A DNA stretch of 64,000 nucleotides from Chloroflexota bacterium. Its GTDB lineage: Bacteria; Chloroflexota; Anaerolineae; 4572-78; J111. The translations under genes were made by a program, and so were the position numbers. The stretch lies in assembly GCA_016860845.1 (NCBI GenBank), contig BOKF01000031.1, positions 1-64,000 of the forward strand, written 5' to 3'. A model generated the notes under the pieces. It was not told the DNA's origin. It did not search any database and saw only the letters and a program-made list of their open reading frames with translations. Positions 41,527 through 49,131 of this stretch are shown one piece after another. Numbering within the stretch: position 1 is the first letter of the stretch; the number at the start of each line of letters is the position of its first letter.

Positions 41527-42321
41527 TTATCCGAATCGTCCGGTAATATAATCCTCCGTCCGCTTATCCCTGGGATTGGTGAACAATTCCTGGGTCGGCC
41601 CGTATTCGACCAGGGCGCCGGCCCGGTCGGTGCGATCCATCAAGTAGTAGGCGGTGTAGTCAGAGGCGCGAGCAGCCTGCTGCATATTATGGGTGACGAT
41701 GATAATGGTGTAGTTTTGGACCAGTTCGCGCATCAAATCTTCGATCTTAAGCGTGGCAATAGGGTCCAGGGCCGAACATGGCTCATCCATCAGAATAATT
41801 TCCGGCTTAACGGCAATGGCCCGGGCAATACACAAGCGCTGCTGCTGGCCGCCGGACAGGCTTAAACCACTTTGCTTGAGTTTGTCCTTGACCTCGTCCC
41901 ACAGGGCGGCCTGGCGCAGAGATTGCTCGACCAGGTCGTCCATATCGCCCTTGTAGCCATTGATGCGTGCGCCCCAGGCCACATTCTCGTAAATAGACTT
42001 GGGAAACGGATTGGGCTTCTGAAAGACCATGCCGATCCGCCGCCGCACCTCCACCGGGTCCACCTCAGAGTCGTATAGGTTGCGCCCGTGGTACAAAACC
42101 TGGCCCTTGACGAAAGCGCCGGGAATCAGGTCATTCATGCGGTTGAGCGAGCGCAGCACTGTACTTTTGCCGCAGCCCGATGGGCCGATGAAGGCGGTGA
42201 TTTTTTTACGTTCAATCTTTAAGCTCACGTCTTTGACGGCCCGGAAATTGCCGTAGAAACAATGCAGGTCCTGCAATTCCAGGGCGTATTTGCCATTAAG
42301 AGAAAGGTTATTATCGCTCAT
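41527..42321 (-). CDS. pstB: Phosphate ABC transporter ATP-binding protein
   Basis: 264 residues. Walker [12 protein letters not shown] (~46-56), Q-loop [15 protein letters not shown], signature [14 protein letters not shown] (~165), Walker [15 protein letters not shown] (~185), H-loop [12 protein letters not shown] (~218). The FQKPNPFP stretch is diagnostic of PstB. ATG 42321 overlaps the pstA stop by 4 bp. Confidence 0.97.
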   Translation of the reverse strand: MSDNNLSLNGKYALELQDLHCFYGNFRAVKDVSLKIERKKITAFIGPSGCGKSTVLRSLNRMNDLIPGAFVKGQVLYHGRNLYDSEVDPVEVRRRIGMVFQKPNPFPKSIYENVAWGARINGYKGDMDDLVEQSLRQAALWDEVKDKLKQSGLSLSGGQQQRLCIARAIAVKPEIILMDEPCSALDPIATLKIEDLMRELVQNYTIIIVTHNMQQAARASDYTAYYLMDRTDRAGALVEYGPTQELFTNPRDKRTEDYITGRFG

Positions 42322-44591
42322 GAAAGCCTCCTACTGTAACGGTTACGCAGTATAATTGCCAACGCGTTAAGAGATAAGAGTAAGATCAACAAGACCACAA
42401 TGGCCGCCGCGGCAATATTGCGAAACTCAGCCTGCGGACGGGCCGTCCATTGGTAAATTTGGATGGGCAGGGTGGTAAATTTGGCAAAAACAGTATCGGG
42501 GTCAATGGTAATAAAGGTCGAAGCGCCGACCACGACCAGGGGCGCGGTTTCACCCATGGCCCGCGACACGGCCAGGATGGTTCCGGTGAGAATACCGGGG
42601 AGCGCATTGGGCAGCACATGCGCCCAGATAGTTTGCCACTTGGTTGCCCCCAGGGCCATCCCCGCCTGGCGCAGCGACAGCGGCACCGCCCGGATCGCTT
42701 CCTGGGCATTGATGATGATGACCGGCAGGATGAGCAGGGCCAGGGTCAGCCCGGCCGAGATAATGGTCCGGCCATTCGCCGTGGTGGGGTCAGCCGCCGC
42801 GCCAAAAGAAGCGCCGCTGGTGAAAGGTTCCAGCAGCCGCACAAAAATAGCCAGCCCCAGGATACCGTAGATAATAGAGGGCACCCCGGCCAGGTTATTG
42901 ATATTCGTCTGAATGATCGTGTTGACCCGGCGCAGCAGAGGATTGGCCGTGGCGGTGGCGTACTCTTCCAGATAAATCGCCGCGCCCACGCCGATAGGAA
43001 AGGCCGTAGCAATGGTGATGGCAATGGTCCACAATGAGCCGAGGATCGCCGTGCGCACCCCGGCCAGGGTTGGGTCGCTGGCCTGGGGTTTGCGAATAAA
43101 ATCGCGGGTGATCCAGGAGCGAAATTCGATTTCGGCGTTAGGAAATTTCTCGGCAGCTTCCGCCTCGATGGCCTCCCGTTTGGCCAGCGAGTCAACCAGC
43201 GGCCAGGTGGCCACCACTTTCGGCGCGACCACCAGCTCTTGAACCAGATTATAGACATTCTCCGGGTCACGGGCCGGCAGCGAGCAGCGAGCCGGCGGAT
43301 TGGCCGCAGCGCACTCTGCGGCGTGTTTCTCCGGGTCCAGCGTCAGAAATTTGTCCTCAAAGAAAAGCTGCTCATTTTCCAATTGGCGCAGCTTGCCTTT
43401 GGACACTAACAATTTTCGGCCCTGCGCATCCTGGGTGGTTTGGATGAGCGAGACCAGTTGCTCCGTGGACAAATCGGCTAACTCGACCCCGCCATAGACC
43501 GTCTCGGTAAAGAAATCCAGCGTGCCGCTGTCGGCCCCCGGAATGTAACGCTCAATCGGGGCATTGGGCCAACTGGGATCAACATCTGACCAATTTTTGG
43601 CGCCGGAAAAGATTTGCTGCAACAGCTCAAGCGTCACGTCTTTCAAAAAAGTATTTTTTTGGCTGACCACCACGACCAGGGCATCCGTCCCCACCCGGAA
43701 CTCGGCCACTTCCAGGCCCTTAGTGCGACAGGCCGCCCGCTCAGCCGTTTTAATGGCCCGGCTGGCATTGGCGATGTCGGCCTTACCCTGGACGCAGAAC
43801 TGCCGCAGACCGGCGGTGGTGCCAATATTATCTACCGTCACCTCGCCGGGGTAGCCTGCCTCGGCAAAACGGGTCACCAGCCGGTCGGTCAGCGGAAAGA
43901 CAGTTGAACTGCCCGCCACAATAATCTTGCCCTCCGCCGAAGCCGGGGTAACGGCGGGCAGGACTGCGCCGGCTTCCAGCTTGTTGGCTTTTAACCAGGC
44001 CGCTTTGGCCTCATCAAGCGCCGCCGTGCTGGCCGGGAAATAGCCCACGTCGTCAATCTCATCGTTGATATGGGTCAGGTAATAATTGATAAAAGCGGCC
44101 ACCTGGGGTTTCTTATCCATAATCTGGCTGGCCGAGTAGATGAACAGCGGCCGGGCCAGCGGATAGTCGCCGCTTTCAGCGGTTTCCGCCGAAGGGGCCA
44201 CTCCATTGACTGCCAGGACTTGCAGCTTATCCCGGTTGGTCTGGTAATAAGCGTAGCCAAAAAAGCCAATCGCATGGGGGTTGTCCATAATGCCTTCAGC
44301 CAGCACCCGGTCGTCTTCGCTGGACTGGGCGGCCACCGCTAACATTTCCTCTTCTTGCAGCTTTAAGACCAGACTGGCCGGTTCAACCTGATTCTCCACC
44401 GCGGTCAGGCCAAAGGCTTCGTTGACCACATTGTAAAGCAGGGCCAACAAGGCCAGCAGGCCAATCACCAGGGCTGAAATAAAGACCACTCGCCAAAAGC
44501 CGGCGTTAAAATTGCGCAGCTTGATAAAACGGTCCAGTTCTTGATTTTCAGGATAGGCGCCGCTTTGAGCCGCTTTTGTCTCGACGCTCAT
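42318..44591 (-). CDS. pstA: PstA permease with an embedded, circularly permuted PstS-like domain
   Basis: 757 residues, against ~280-450 usual. TM1 is ~33-55. Residues 80-203 ([40 protein letters not shown]) match the C-terminal part of the PstS encoded next door (its 270-395). Residues 221-368 ([46 protein letters not shown]) match its N-terminal part (111-258). The two are joined by linker 204-220. The binding domain is therefore complete but permuted, and lies in the outer loop. Then comes a PstA-type loop (370-510) and the permease core (511-757) with the EAA-like [18 protein letters not shown]. 4-bp overlaps tie it to pstC and pstB. Confidence 0.9.
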   Translation of the reverse strand: MSVETKAAQSGAYPENQELDRFIKLRNFNAGFWRVVFISALVIGLLALLALLYNVVNEAFGLTAVENQVEPASLVLKLQEEEMLAVAAQSSEDDRVLAEGIMDNPHAIGFFGYAYYQTNRDKLQVLAVNGVAPSAETAESGDYPLARPLFIYSASQIMDKKPQVAAFINYYLTHINDEIDDVGYFPASTAALDEAKAAWLKANKLEAGAVLPAVTPASAEGKIIVAGSSTVFPLTDRLVTRFAEAGYPGEVTVDNIGTTAGLRQFCVQGKADIANASRAIKTAERAACRTKGLEVAEFRVGTDALVVVVSQKNTFLKDVTLELLQQIFSGAKNWSDVDPSWPNAPIERYIPGADSGTLDFFTETVYGGVELADLSTEQLVSLIQTTQDAQGRKLLVSKGKLRQLENEQLFFEDKFLTLDPEKHAAECAAANPPARCSLPARDPENVYNLVQELVVAPKVVATWPLVDSLAKREAIEAEAAEKFPNAEIEFRSWITRDFIRKPQASDPTLAGVRTAILGSLWTIAITIATAFPIGVGAAIYLEEYATATANPLLRRVNTIIQTNINNLAGVPSIIYGILGLAIFVRLLEPFTSGASFGAAADPTTANGRTIISAGLTLALLILPVIIINAQEAIRAVPLSLRQAGMALGATKWQTIWAHVLPNALPGILTGTILAVSRAMGETAPLVVVGASTFITIDPDTVFAKFTTLPIQIYQWTARPQAEFRNIAAAAIVVLLILLLSLNALAIILRNRYSRRLS

Positions 44592-45544
44592 TCATACACC
44601 TCCCGGAAGTGGCGCACAATATAGCCGCTGATGATGTTAAGCGCCAACGTCATAATAAAGAGCATCAGGCCAATGGCAAAGATGCTGTTGTAATCAATGG
44701 TGCCATAGCTTAAGTCGCCGCCGCTGATCCGGACAATGTGGCCGGTCATGGTTTCGGCGGCCTTGAAGGGGTTGAAGGTGAAAGCCGGGCCAGCCCCGGC
44801 GGCCAGGGCCACGATCATGGTTTCACCCACCGCCCGCGAGATGCCCACCACAACAGCCGCCGTAATGCCCGACAGAGCCGCCGGCAGCACCACCTTAAAC
44901 GATGTTTCCAGCTTGGTTGCGCCCAGCCCATACGAGGCTTCCCGCAGAGAGCGGGGCACAGCGTGGAGCGAGTCCTCACTCATCGAGGCAATCAGGGGCA
45001 GGATCAGGATGCCCAGCACCAGCCCGGCGGAGGCGGTGTTGTAAATTTCGACCACCCCAGAGCCGAAAATCGTCCGCAGTAGGGGGGTCATAAAGGTCAG
45101 GGCAAAATACCCATACACGACCGTGGGGATGCCCGCCAGCACCTCCAGAATAGGCTTGAATAGGCCGCGAGTGCGCGGGCTGGCATATTCGCTCAGGTAG
45201 ATGGCGGCAAACAGGCCCAACGGCAAAGCTACCAGCATGGCGATGGTGCTGGTCATCAAGGTGGCGTTAACCAGGGGCCAGATCCCAAATTCTTTAATGG
45301 CCGGCTGCCAGGTGGTGCTGGTGAAAAATTCAACCAGGCTGACCTCATCGCTGCCAAAGAAGAGCCAGGCCTCCTCCGTCAGCACAAAGACAATGCCCAG
45401 CGTGGTAAATATGGAGATGGCGCCGGAGGCGAACAGAAAGCCCTGAATCAGCGCTTCACCTAAACGCAGCCGCTTGCGCAGGCCTGCAGTGGTCACGGTG
45501 GGTTCAGCGGTAGTGACGGCTGAGGTAGAAGCTCCTATTGCCAT
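44588..45544 (-). CDS. pstC: Phosphate ABC transporter permease PstC
   Basis: 318 residues from ATG 45544 (AAAGGAATATC upstream; a TTG at 45583 is possible). Six transmembrane helices. ATLMTSTIAMLVALPLGLFA, ISEYASPRTRG-like IYLSEYASPRTRG and the EAA loop SLREASYGLGATKLETSFKV are PstC features. Unlike PstA, its outer loop is of normal size, with no extra domain. Stop overlaps the pstA ATG by 4 bp. Confidence 0.93.
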   Translation of the reverse strand: MAIGASTSAVTTAEPTVTTAGLRKRLRLGEALIQGFLFASGAISIFTTLGIVFVLTEEAWLFFGSDEVSLVEFFTSTTWQPAIKEFGIWPLVNATLMTSTIAMLVALPLGLFAAIYLSEYASPRTRGLFKPILEVLAGIPTVVYGYFALTFMTPLLRTIFGSGVVEIYNTASAGLVLGILILPLIASMSEDSLHAVPRSLREASYGLGATKLETSFKVVLPAALSGITAAVVVGISRAVGETMIVALAAGAGPAFTFNPFKAAETMTGHIVRISGGDLSYGTIDYNSIFAIGLMLFIMTLALNIISGYIVRHFREVYE

Positions 45545-45620
45545 ATGTTTTGATATTCCTTTCAGAAAATTTTGGAGTGACAAAGCTTTGTCCCTGATAT
45601 GGCCACTTTAATGAAACAAC

Positions 45621-45649
45621 GGTAGGTCACGCTTCAAGCGTGACCTACC
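45621..45649. repeat. Perfect 29-bp palindrome (GGTCACGCTTCAAGCGTGACC core)
   Basis: GGTAGGTCACGCTT, central C, AAGCGTGACCTACC. Second copy of the palindrome at 12164-12190. It lies in the pstS-pstC spacer, where such a hairpin would stabilise the pstS message or attenuate the permease genes. Confidence 0.8.
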
Positions 45650-45679
45650 CATCACAAGCTTATTCAAACAGGCATAGCC

Positions 45680-46870
45680 TTAATCGCTGGCGTCGAGCCA
45701 ATTATTTTTGGCGGTATCGAGCGCGGTGGCCGAGGCGGGAAAGTAACCCACGTCCAACACTTCTTCATTGACAAAGGAGAGGTAGAAGTTGATGAAGGCA
45801 GCGACTTGCGGCTTCTCGGCCATGACATTGGCGGCGCTGTAGATGAACAAGGGCCGGGCCAGAGGATAGGTTCCATCCTCGGCGGTTTGTTCGGTCGGTT
45901 CGATGCCGTTGACGCTGACGGCATTCAGTGCTCCCTGGTTGGCATTGTAGTAGGCATAACCGAAGTAGCCGATGGCATAGGGGCTGCCTTCGACGCCCTG
46001 AGCCAGAACATTGTCGTCCTCGCTGAGTTGGAGATTGGCCGCGCTCAGGATGGCTTCCTCCCCTTTGCCTTCATCGGCGTCCTCTTTGACATAGTAGGGG
46101 TCCATGACCGCTTCGAGGAAGTAGTCATAAGTGCCGCTGTCGGTGCCGGGGCTGAAGCGGAGGATGTCTTTGGCGGGCCAGTCGGGGCGGACATCGGACC
46201 ATTTCTGGGCGGTGGAGAAGAGCAGGGCCAGTTCTTCCAGGGTCACATCGGTCACAAAGTCATTCTCGGCGCTGACCACCACGGCCAGGGCGTCGGTGCC
46301 GACGCGGAACTCGATGGGGGTGCGGCCAATGGCTTCACAACTGGCGAATTCTTCCTCTTTGATGGCGCGGGAGGCATTGGAGATGTCGGTTTCGCCGGCG
46401 ACGCAGAAGCGTTCAAAGCCAGCGCCGGTGCCGATGCTGTCCACGGTGATGTTGCCGGCATAGCCCTCGTCCTGGAAGCGTTCGGCTATGCGTTCGGTCA
46501 AGGGAAAGACCGTCGAGCTGCCGGCGGTGATGATGTCGCCGGTCACTTCCAGCGGATTGACCTCCGGTAATTCGACCCCACTCCCGGCCATCGCTTCCTC
46601 TGTTGCCGCTGCTTCCGTTGTGGCTGCTTCGGTTGGCTCGGCCATGGCTTCAGTTGGTTCGGCGGACGCGGCTTTGGCCGGCTCGACCACGGCCTTAGCC
46701 GGTTCGGCGGGGGCCGCCTGGGTGGGTTCAGCCGCCTCAGTTGGCGCGGCTGCCTGGGCGGGTTGTTGGGCTGCCTGTTGTGTTGGCGCTGCCCCGCATT
46801 GGGCGGCAACCAGGCTGATGATGAGCAACATACTCATCAAAATCAAGATCGTTCTTACTTTGGCTTTCAT
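45680..46870 (-). CDS. pstS: Periplasmic/surface phosphate-binding lipoprotein PstS
   Basis: 396 residues. The signal sequence ends LVAAQC, so Cys25 is a plausible lipidation site though Gln at -1 is unusual. A long Ala/Pro/Thr/Glu linker (~28-105) tethers the binding domain 111-396. Phosphate-loop [14 protein letters not shown] (~115-128), SNASRAIK (~164-171), PGTDSGTYDYF (~241-251) and PLARPLFIY are PstS signatures. It is first in the pst operon, behind the Pho box at 46987-47033. Its binding domain is also present, permuted, inside PstA. Confidence 0.95.
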   Translation of the reverse strand: MKAKVRTILILMSMLLIISLVAAQCGAAPTQQAAQQPAQAAAPTEAAEPTQAAPAEPAKAVVEPAKAASAEPTEAMAEPTEAATTEAAATEEAMAGSGVELPEVNPLEVTGDIITAGSSTVFPLTERIAERFQDEGYAGNITVDSIGTGAGFERFCVAGETDISNASRAIKEEEFASCEAIGRTPIEFRVGTDALAVVVSAENDFVTDVTLEELALLFSTAQKWSDVRPDWPAKDILRFSPGTDSGTYDYFLEAVMDPYYVKEDADEGKGEEAILSAANLQLSEDDNVLAQGVEGSPYAIGYFGYAYYNANQGALNAVSVNGIEPTEQTAEDGTYPLARPLFIYSAANVMAEKPQVAAFINFYLSFVNEEVLDVGYFPASATALDTAKNNWLDASD

Positions 46871-46986
46871 ACTACGGATTCTCCTCCATTAATTATTAAA
46901 TAGGTTTTCATTTTGAGCTTTTTGGTACCCCAAGTCTTCATGAGTGCCAACCCTGGCTATAGTAATGACTGCTTGTAAAGTCATCG

Positions 46987-47033
46987 TTAATCGAGTTTTA
47001 AGAGCCTGTTAAACGAGTGTTAAAAATGTTTAA
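46987..47033 (-). promoter_or_regulatory. Pho box: five TTAA units at 11-bp spacing
   Basis: TTAA occurs at 46987, 46998, 47009, 47020 and 47030, i.e. spacings of 11, 11, 11 and 10 bp. On the minus strand the units read TTTAAC/GTTAAA/CTTAAA. This matches the direct-repeat operators bound by PhoB/PhoP response regulators. It is about 115 bp upstream of pstS, with ACTATAG near 46955 as a candidate -10 element. It predicts induction of the whole operon by phosphate limitation. Confidence 0.75.
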
Positions 47034-47111
47034 CAGCTCGTAGCAAGGTCTACCTCCGTAGTCTTGTGCCCAAACCCCGTTTGGATACAAGAACACGGGG
47101 AAATGGGCTTT

Positions 47112-47354
47112 TCAAAGGGGGGTAATGCTGATTTTGTGATCGGCCAGAAAGGTCAACAATTCGGGTGAAGGGGGTAAACTCAGCAAGGTTGTCTTATCCT
47201 GCGCTTTTTGACGCAAGACAAAGTGATAGGTCCCGGATGGATGGGCTGTCTCGCGCCAGGTGGAACGGATCAGCACCGGCTCATCTATTTCCCAGCCAGC
47301 GTCCAATGCTTTCATAAGCTGGCCAAAACGGGGATCATCGTTTCGGTTTAGCAT
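47112..47354 (-). CDS. Hypothetical protein, 80 residues
   Basis: Begins MLNRNDDPRFGQLMKALDAG and contains WEIDEPVLIRSTWRET and GTYHFVLRQKAQD. It looks like a small folded protein of alternating strands. It follows the next gene upstream by 4 bp and is the last of three short co-directional genes (47777 to 47112) ahead of the Pho box. Unrecognised. Confidence 0.6.
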   Translation of the reverse strand: MLNRNDDPRFGQLMKALDAGWEIDEPVLIRSTWRETAHPSGTYHFVLRQKAQDKTTLLSLPPSPELLTFLADHKISITPL

Positions 47355-47358
47355 CGCT

Positions 47359-47562
47359 TCAAGCCGTCCGCTGCGCTGGCAGAACTTCTTGCCGGCGCCG
47401 GTTTAATTGAGATAGAACCGTTTGCAGGTGACGGTCTTCACTCAGCAAAGCGGCCCTGTGCTCAGGATAAGGCTGGCTCAAGCGCTGCTGTTGTCTTATA
47501 ACTGCCAGGCGCTGCTCCAGCCGCGCAATCTTCAATTCGAGCGTTCCTATTGTTTCAGGCAT
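47359..47562 (-). CDS. Short coiled-coil protein
   Basis: 67 residues from ATG 47562, chosen because AAAGGAGAACTAACC precedes it. TLELKIARLEQRLAVIRQQQ and the RHLQTVLSQLNRRRQEVL end form a predicted helical hairpin. Located between the small membrane protein and the 80-residue protein; the three probably share a transcript. Function unknown. Confidence 0.6.
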   Translation of the reverse strand: MPETIGTLELKIARLEQRLAVIRQQQRLSQPYPEHRAALLSEDRHLQTVLSQLNRRRQEVLPAQRTA

Positions 47563-47588
47563 GGTTAGTTCTCCTTTCATGATGTTAA

Positions 47589-47777
47589 CTACCGTTGATT
47601 TGTTAGATTAAGCGGGATCATTACATTCATAGAATCATAGTCGGCGCTATCTGCCACTACCCGCCGCCACCAGTTTGGACAAATCGGCTTGATCGTAGTT
47701 ACAGCATACCAAACGCTGGCAATGACCAAAATATCAATAGCCAACCAGATTACTGCAACTCTTAAAAACCAATCCAT
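47589..47777 (-). CDS. Small single-pass membrane protein
   Basis: 62 residues with one transmembrane helix at about 5-28 (LRVAVIWLAIDILVIASVWY), then a Cys/Trp/Arg-containing outer or inner tail. First of three small co-directional genes, lying after a terminator-like hairpin (47819-47848) and a second set of Pho-box-like repeats (47872-47908). No family recognised. Confidence 0.5.
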   Translation of the reverse strand: MDWFLRVAVIWLAIDILVIASVWYAVTTIKPICPNWWRRVVADSADYDSMNVMIPLNLTNQR

Positions 47778-47818
47778 CGTCTCTAATCCCTTAGCTCAGA
47801 ATATAATCGTTGAAATAA

Positions 47819-47848
47819 AAAATCCATCTTGCATCTAAGATGGATTTT
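47819..47848 (-). terminator. Hairpin terminator
   Basis: AAAATCCATCTT and AAGATGGATTTT form a perfect 12-bp stem. On the minus strand it is followed by a T-rich run (TTTTTTATTTC), so it can terminate transcripts coming from 47905-48285. Confidence 0.75.
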
Positions 47849-47871
47849 ATCCTCTTAATTTAAGGGTTCAG

Positions 47872-47908
47872 TTAACTCTATTTTAAGAGTTGGTAAAGAG
47901 CGGGTTAA
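47872..47908 (-). promoter_or_regulatory. Possible second Pho-box-like repeat array
   Basis: TTAA at 47872 and 47883, GTAAA near 47893 and TTAA at 47905: again 11-bp steps. It precedes the three small genes, but a terminator-like hairpin lies between, so control would require a leader. Weaker than the pstS array. Confidence 0.35.
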
Positions 47909-48285
47909 GCTTTCTTGACACAGACGGTTCCATATAAGGCGGCCTGATCTTTGATCGGCCCGGCAAGAATAGTCTCTCCTGCTTCGGTATGGGTCATGGA
48001 CAGGTTATCGAACCAGTCTCGCCAATGGGTCGCCAGATGCCCTTTGAACTTGATCTCGAAAATAGTCGCCTGAGGCGCACGCAGCAGGTGGGCCAGCGGC
48101 TGCTGGGTCAGCAGCCGCCCCTGGCTGAGGATGGCCACCTCATCGCCTACATCTTCAATTAATTCCGGCTGGCGCGTGGCGACAATCACGGTCTTCCCTA
48201 AACCAACCCATTTAAAGACTTTGCTGTTTTCATTGTTACCCCCCTGAGTAATGAAATAGGTAAGATAGACTTTCAACCTTATCAT
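47905..48285 (-). pseudogene. C-terminal remnant of an ABC transporter ATPase
   Basis: The interior reads GKTVIVATRQPELIEDVGDE and VAILSQGRLLTQQPLAHLLR, then IFEIKFKGHL. This is the segment after Walker B in DrrA/CcmA-type ATPases; the usual H-loop His is Arg here (VATRQ, where THxxxE is usual). Walker A, Q-loop and signature motif are all absent. The first ~25 residues do not belong to the family. A truncated, non-functional ATPase. Confidence 0.65.
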
Positions 48286-48295
48286 ACCCTCATCA

Positions 48296-48333
48296 GGTAA
48301 CTAATCCGGTAAACGTAGGTGAATATTTGGTAA
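48296..48333. promoter_or_regulatory. GGTAA direct repeats at 10-12 bp spacing
   Basis: GGTAA at 48296, 48308 and 48329 and GGTGA at 48318, followed by the inverse words ACCGGT, GTTTACC near 48345-48359. The periodic layout suggests a response-regulator operator serving the divergent units on either side. Confidence 0.4.
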
Positions 48334-48438
48334 ACGTTTTTGCTTACCGGTTGTTTACCTTTGGTTACGTCCCTGTTCACCTTCAGTGGTTATACTAGAA
48401 TCAACGTGAGGAGCTGCCTTGAGAAGGAGGTCACTTCA

Positions 48439-48546
48439 TTGAATTTGCGCGTCGTTCTTTTCATTTTTCCCTCGAAGTTTGTAAAAGAGATAATTCTGCC
48501 ACTCGGGTTAGCCTTATCTGACCTCTCATGCAAAAAGCAAAAATAA
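48439..48546 (+). CDS. Candidate 35-residue peptide gene
   Basis: TTG 48439 with AAGGAGGTCACTTCA upstream gives MNLRVVLFIFPSKFVKEIIL then PLGLALSDLSCKKQK. It has a TATACT -10-like element at 48391-48396 and a perfect terminator immediately after the stop, so it is a complete small transcription unit. A seven-codon frame (TTG 48418, preceded by GAGGAG) overlaps the start and may couple translation. The peptide is amphipathic, Lys-ended, with one Cys. Uncertain. Confidence 0.35.
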   Translation: MNLRVVLFIFPSKFVKEIILPLGLALSDLSCKKQK

Positions 48547-48582
48547 ACGTCCCACCCCTTTACAAAAGGGTGGGACGTTTGT
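48545..48582 (+). terminator. Rho-independent terminator
   Basis: AAACGTCCCACCC (48545-48557) pairs perfectly with GGGTGGGACGTTT (48568-48580). It ends the 35-residue peptide unit. Confidence 0.85.
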
Positions 48583-48585
48583 CGA

Positions 48586-49022
48586 GCAATAATTTAAGAG
48601 TAAACGCGATTGGGCTAGCTATTCCTCAGCATAACTGACTCGGCCCATCCTTTTACCTCATTGTCTTGCAGATTTGCGGTTCATGATAGTCCGATTGCGG
48701 GGAATGGTCAATTGAACCGGCCTGCCCCGGCGACGGGCAGCGTCGGACGCCGCAATCGGACCGGGGAGTCGAAGTTGACTGGCTTTGGGAAGCCTGCTTT
48801 AAACAAGCTGTCTGCATCGAATATTGGGTTGTGGTTGCCAAGTAAGTAATGGAGGCCCCAAGCTCAGCTTTGGGCTCCGAAACCATCACTTACAATCTAA
48901 CCCCTGCCGAATATTTGTTCGGTGGTTACGGTTTCTTTTTAAAGAGATACTAGCCGTAGTACCCATTGCTTCCTTCTACTCAATATATGGCACTTAAGAG
49001 TAGAATAACAGCAGTAATTGAT
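48586..49022. other. Structured non-coding region before gyrB
   Basis: No credible gene. GTCCGATTGCGG (~48690) can pair with CCGCAATCGGAC (~48750), enclosing a GC-rich segment with CCGGCCTGCCCCGGCGACGGG. GGAGGCCCCAAGCT/AGCTTTGGGCTCC forms a second stem (48850-48880), and CCGAATATTTGTTCGG a third (48906-48921), followed by TTTCTTTTT. It could be a structured RNA. Confidence 0.4.
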
Positions 49023-49051
49023 TTGAGAAAAAGGGTGCTTTATGGTATAAT
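49023..49051 (+). promoter_or_regulatory. Promoter of gyrB
   Basis: TTGAGA (49023-49028), 17 bp, TATAAT (49046-49051). The start codon is 81 bp downstream. Confidence 0.65.
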
Positions 49052-49131
49052 ATACTGTCATATTTTACGCACTCCGTCACCCGATTTTTCATAAAAGGGA
49101 TTAGATCCAATTTTGGAGGTTTCATAATTCG

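Noticed and set aside
43482..44354. PstA extra domain explained as fusion of two different proteins by misassembly
   Set aside because: The frame is continuous, codon use matches, the two PstS-like halves are diverged from the adjacent pstS at many positions, and the pstC-pstA-pstB overlaps are intact; an assembly error would give near-identical sequence.
45806..46570. Plus-strand 254-codon frame opposite pstS
   Set aside because: pstS is firmly identified on the other strand; the frame is a compositional shadow.
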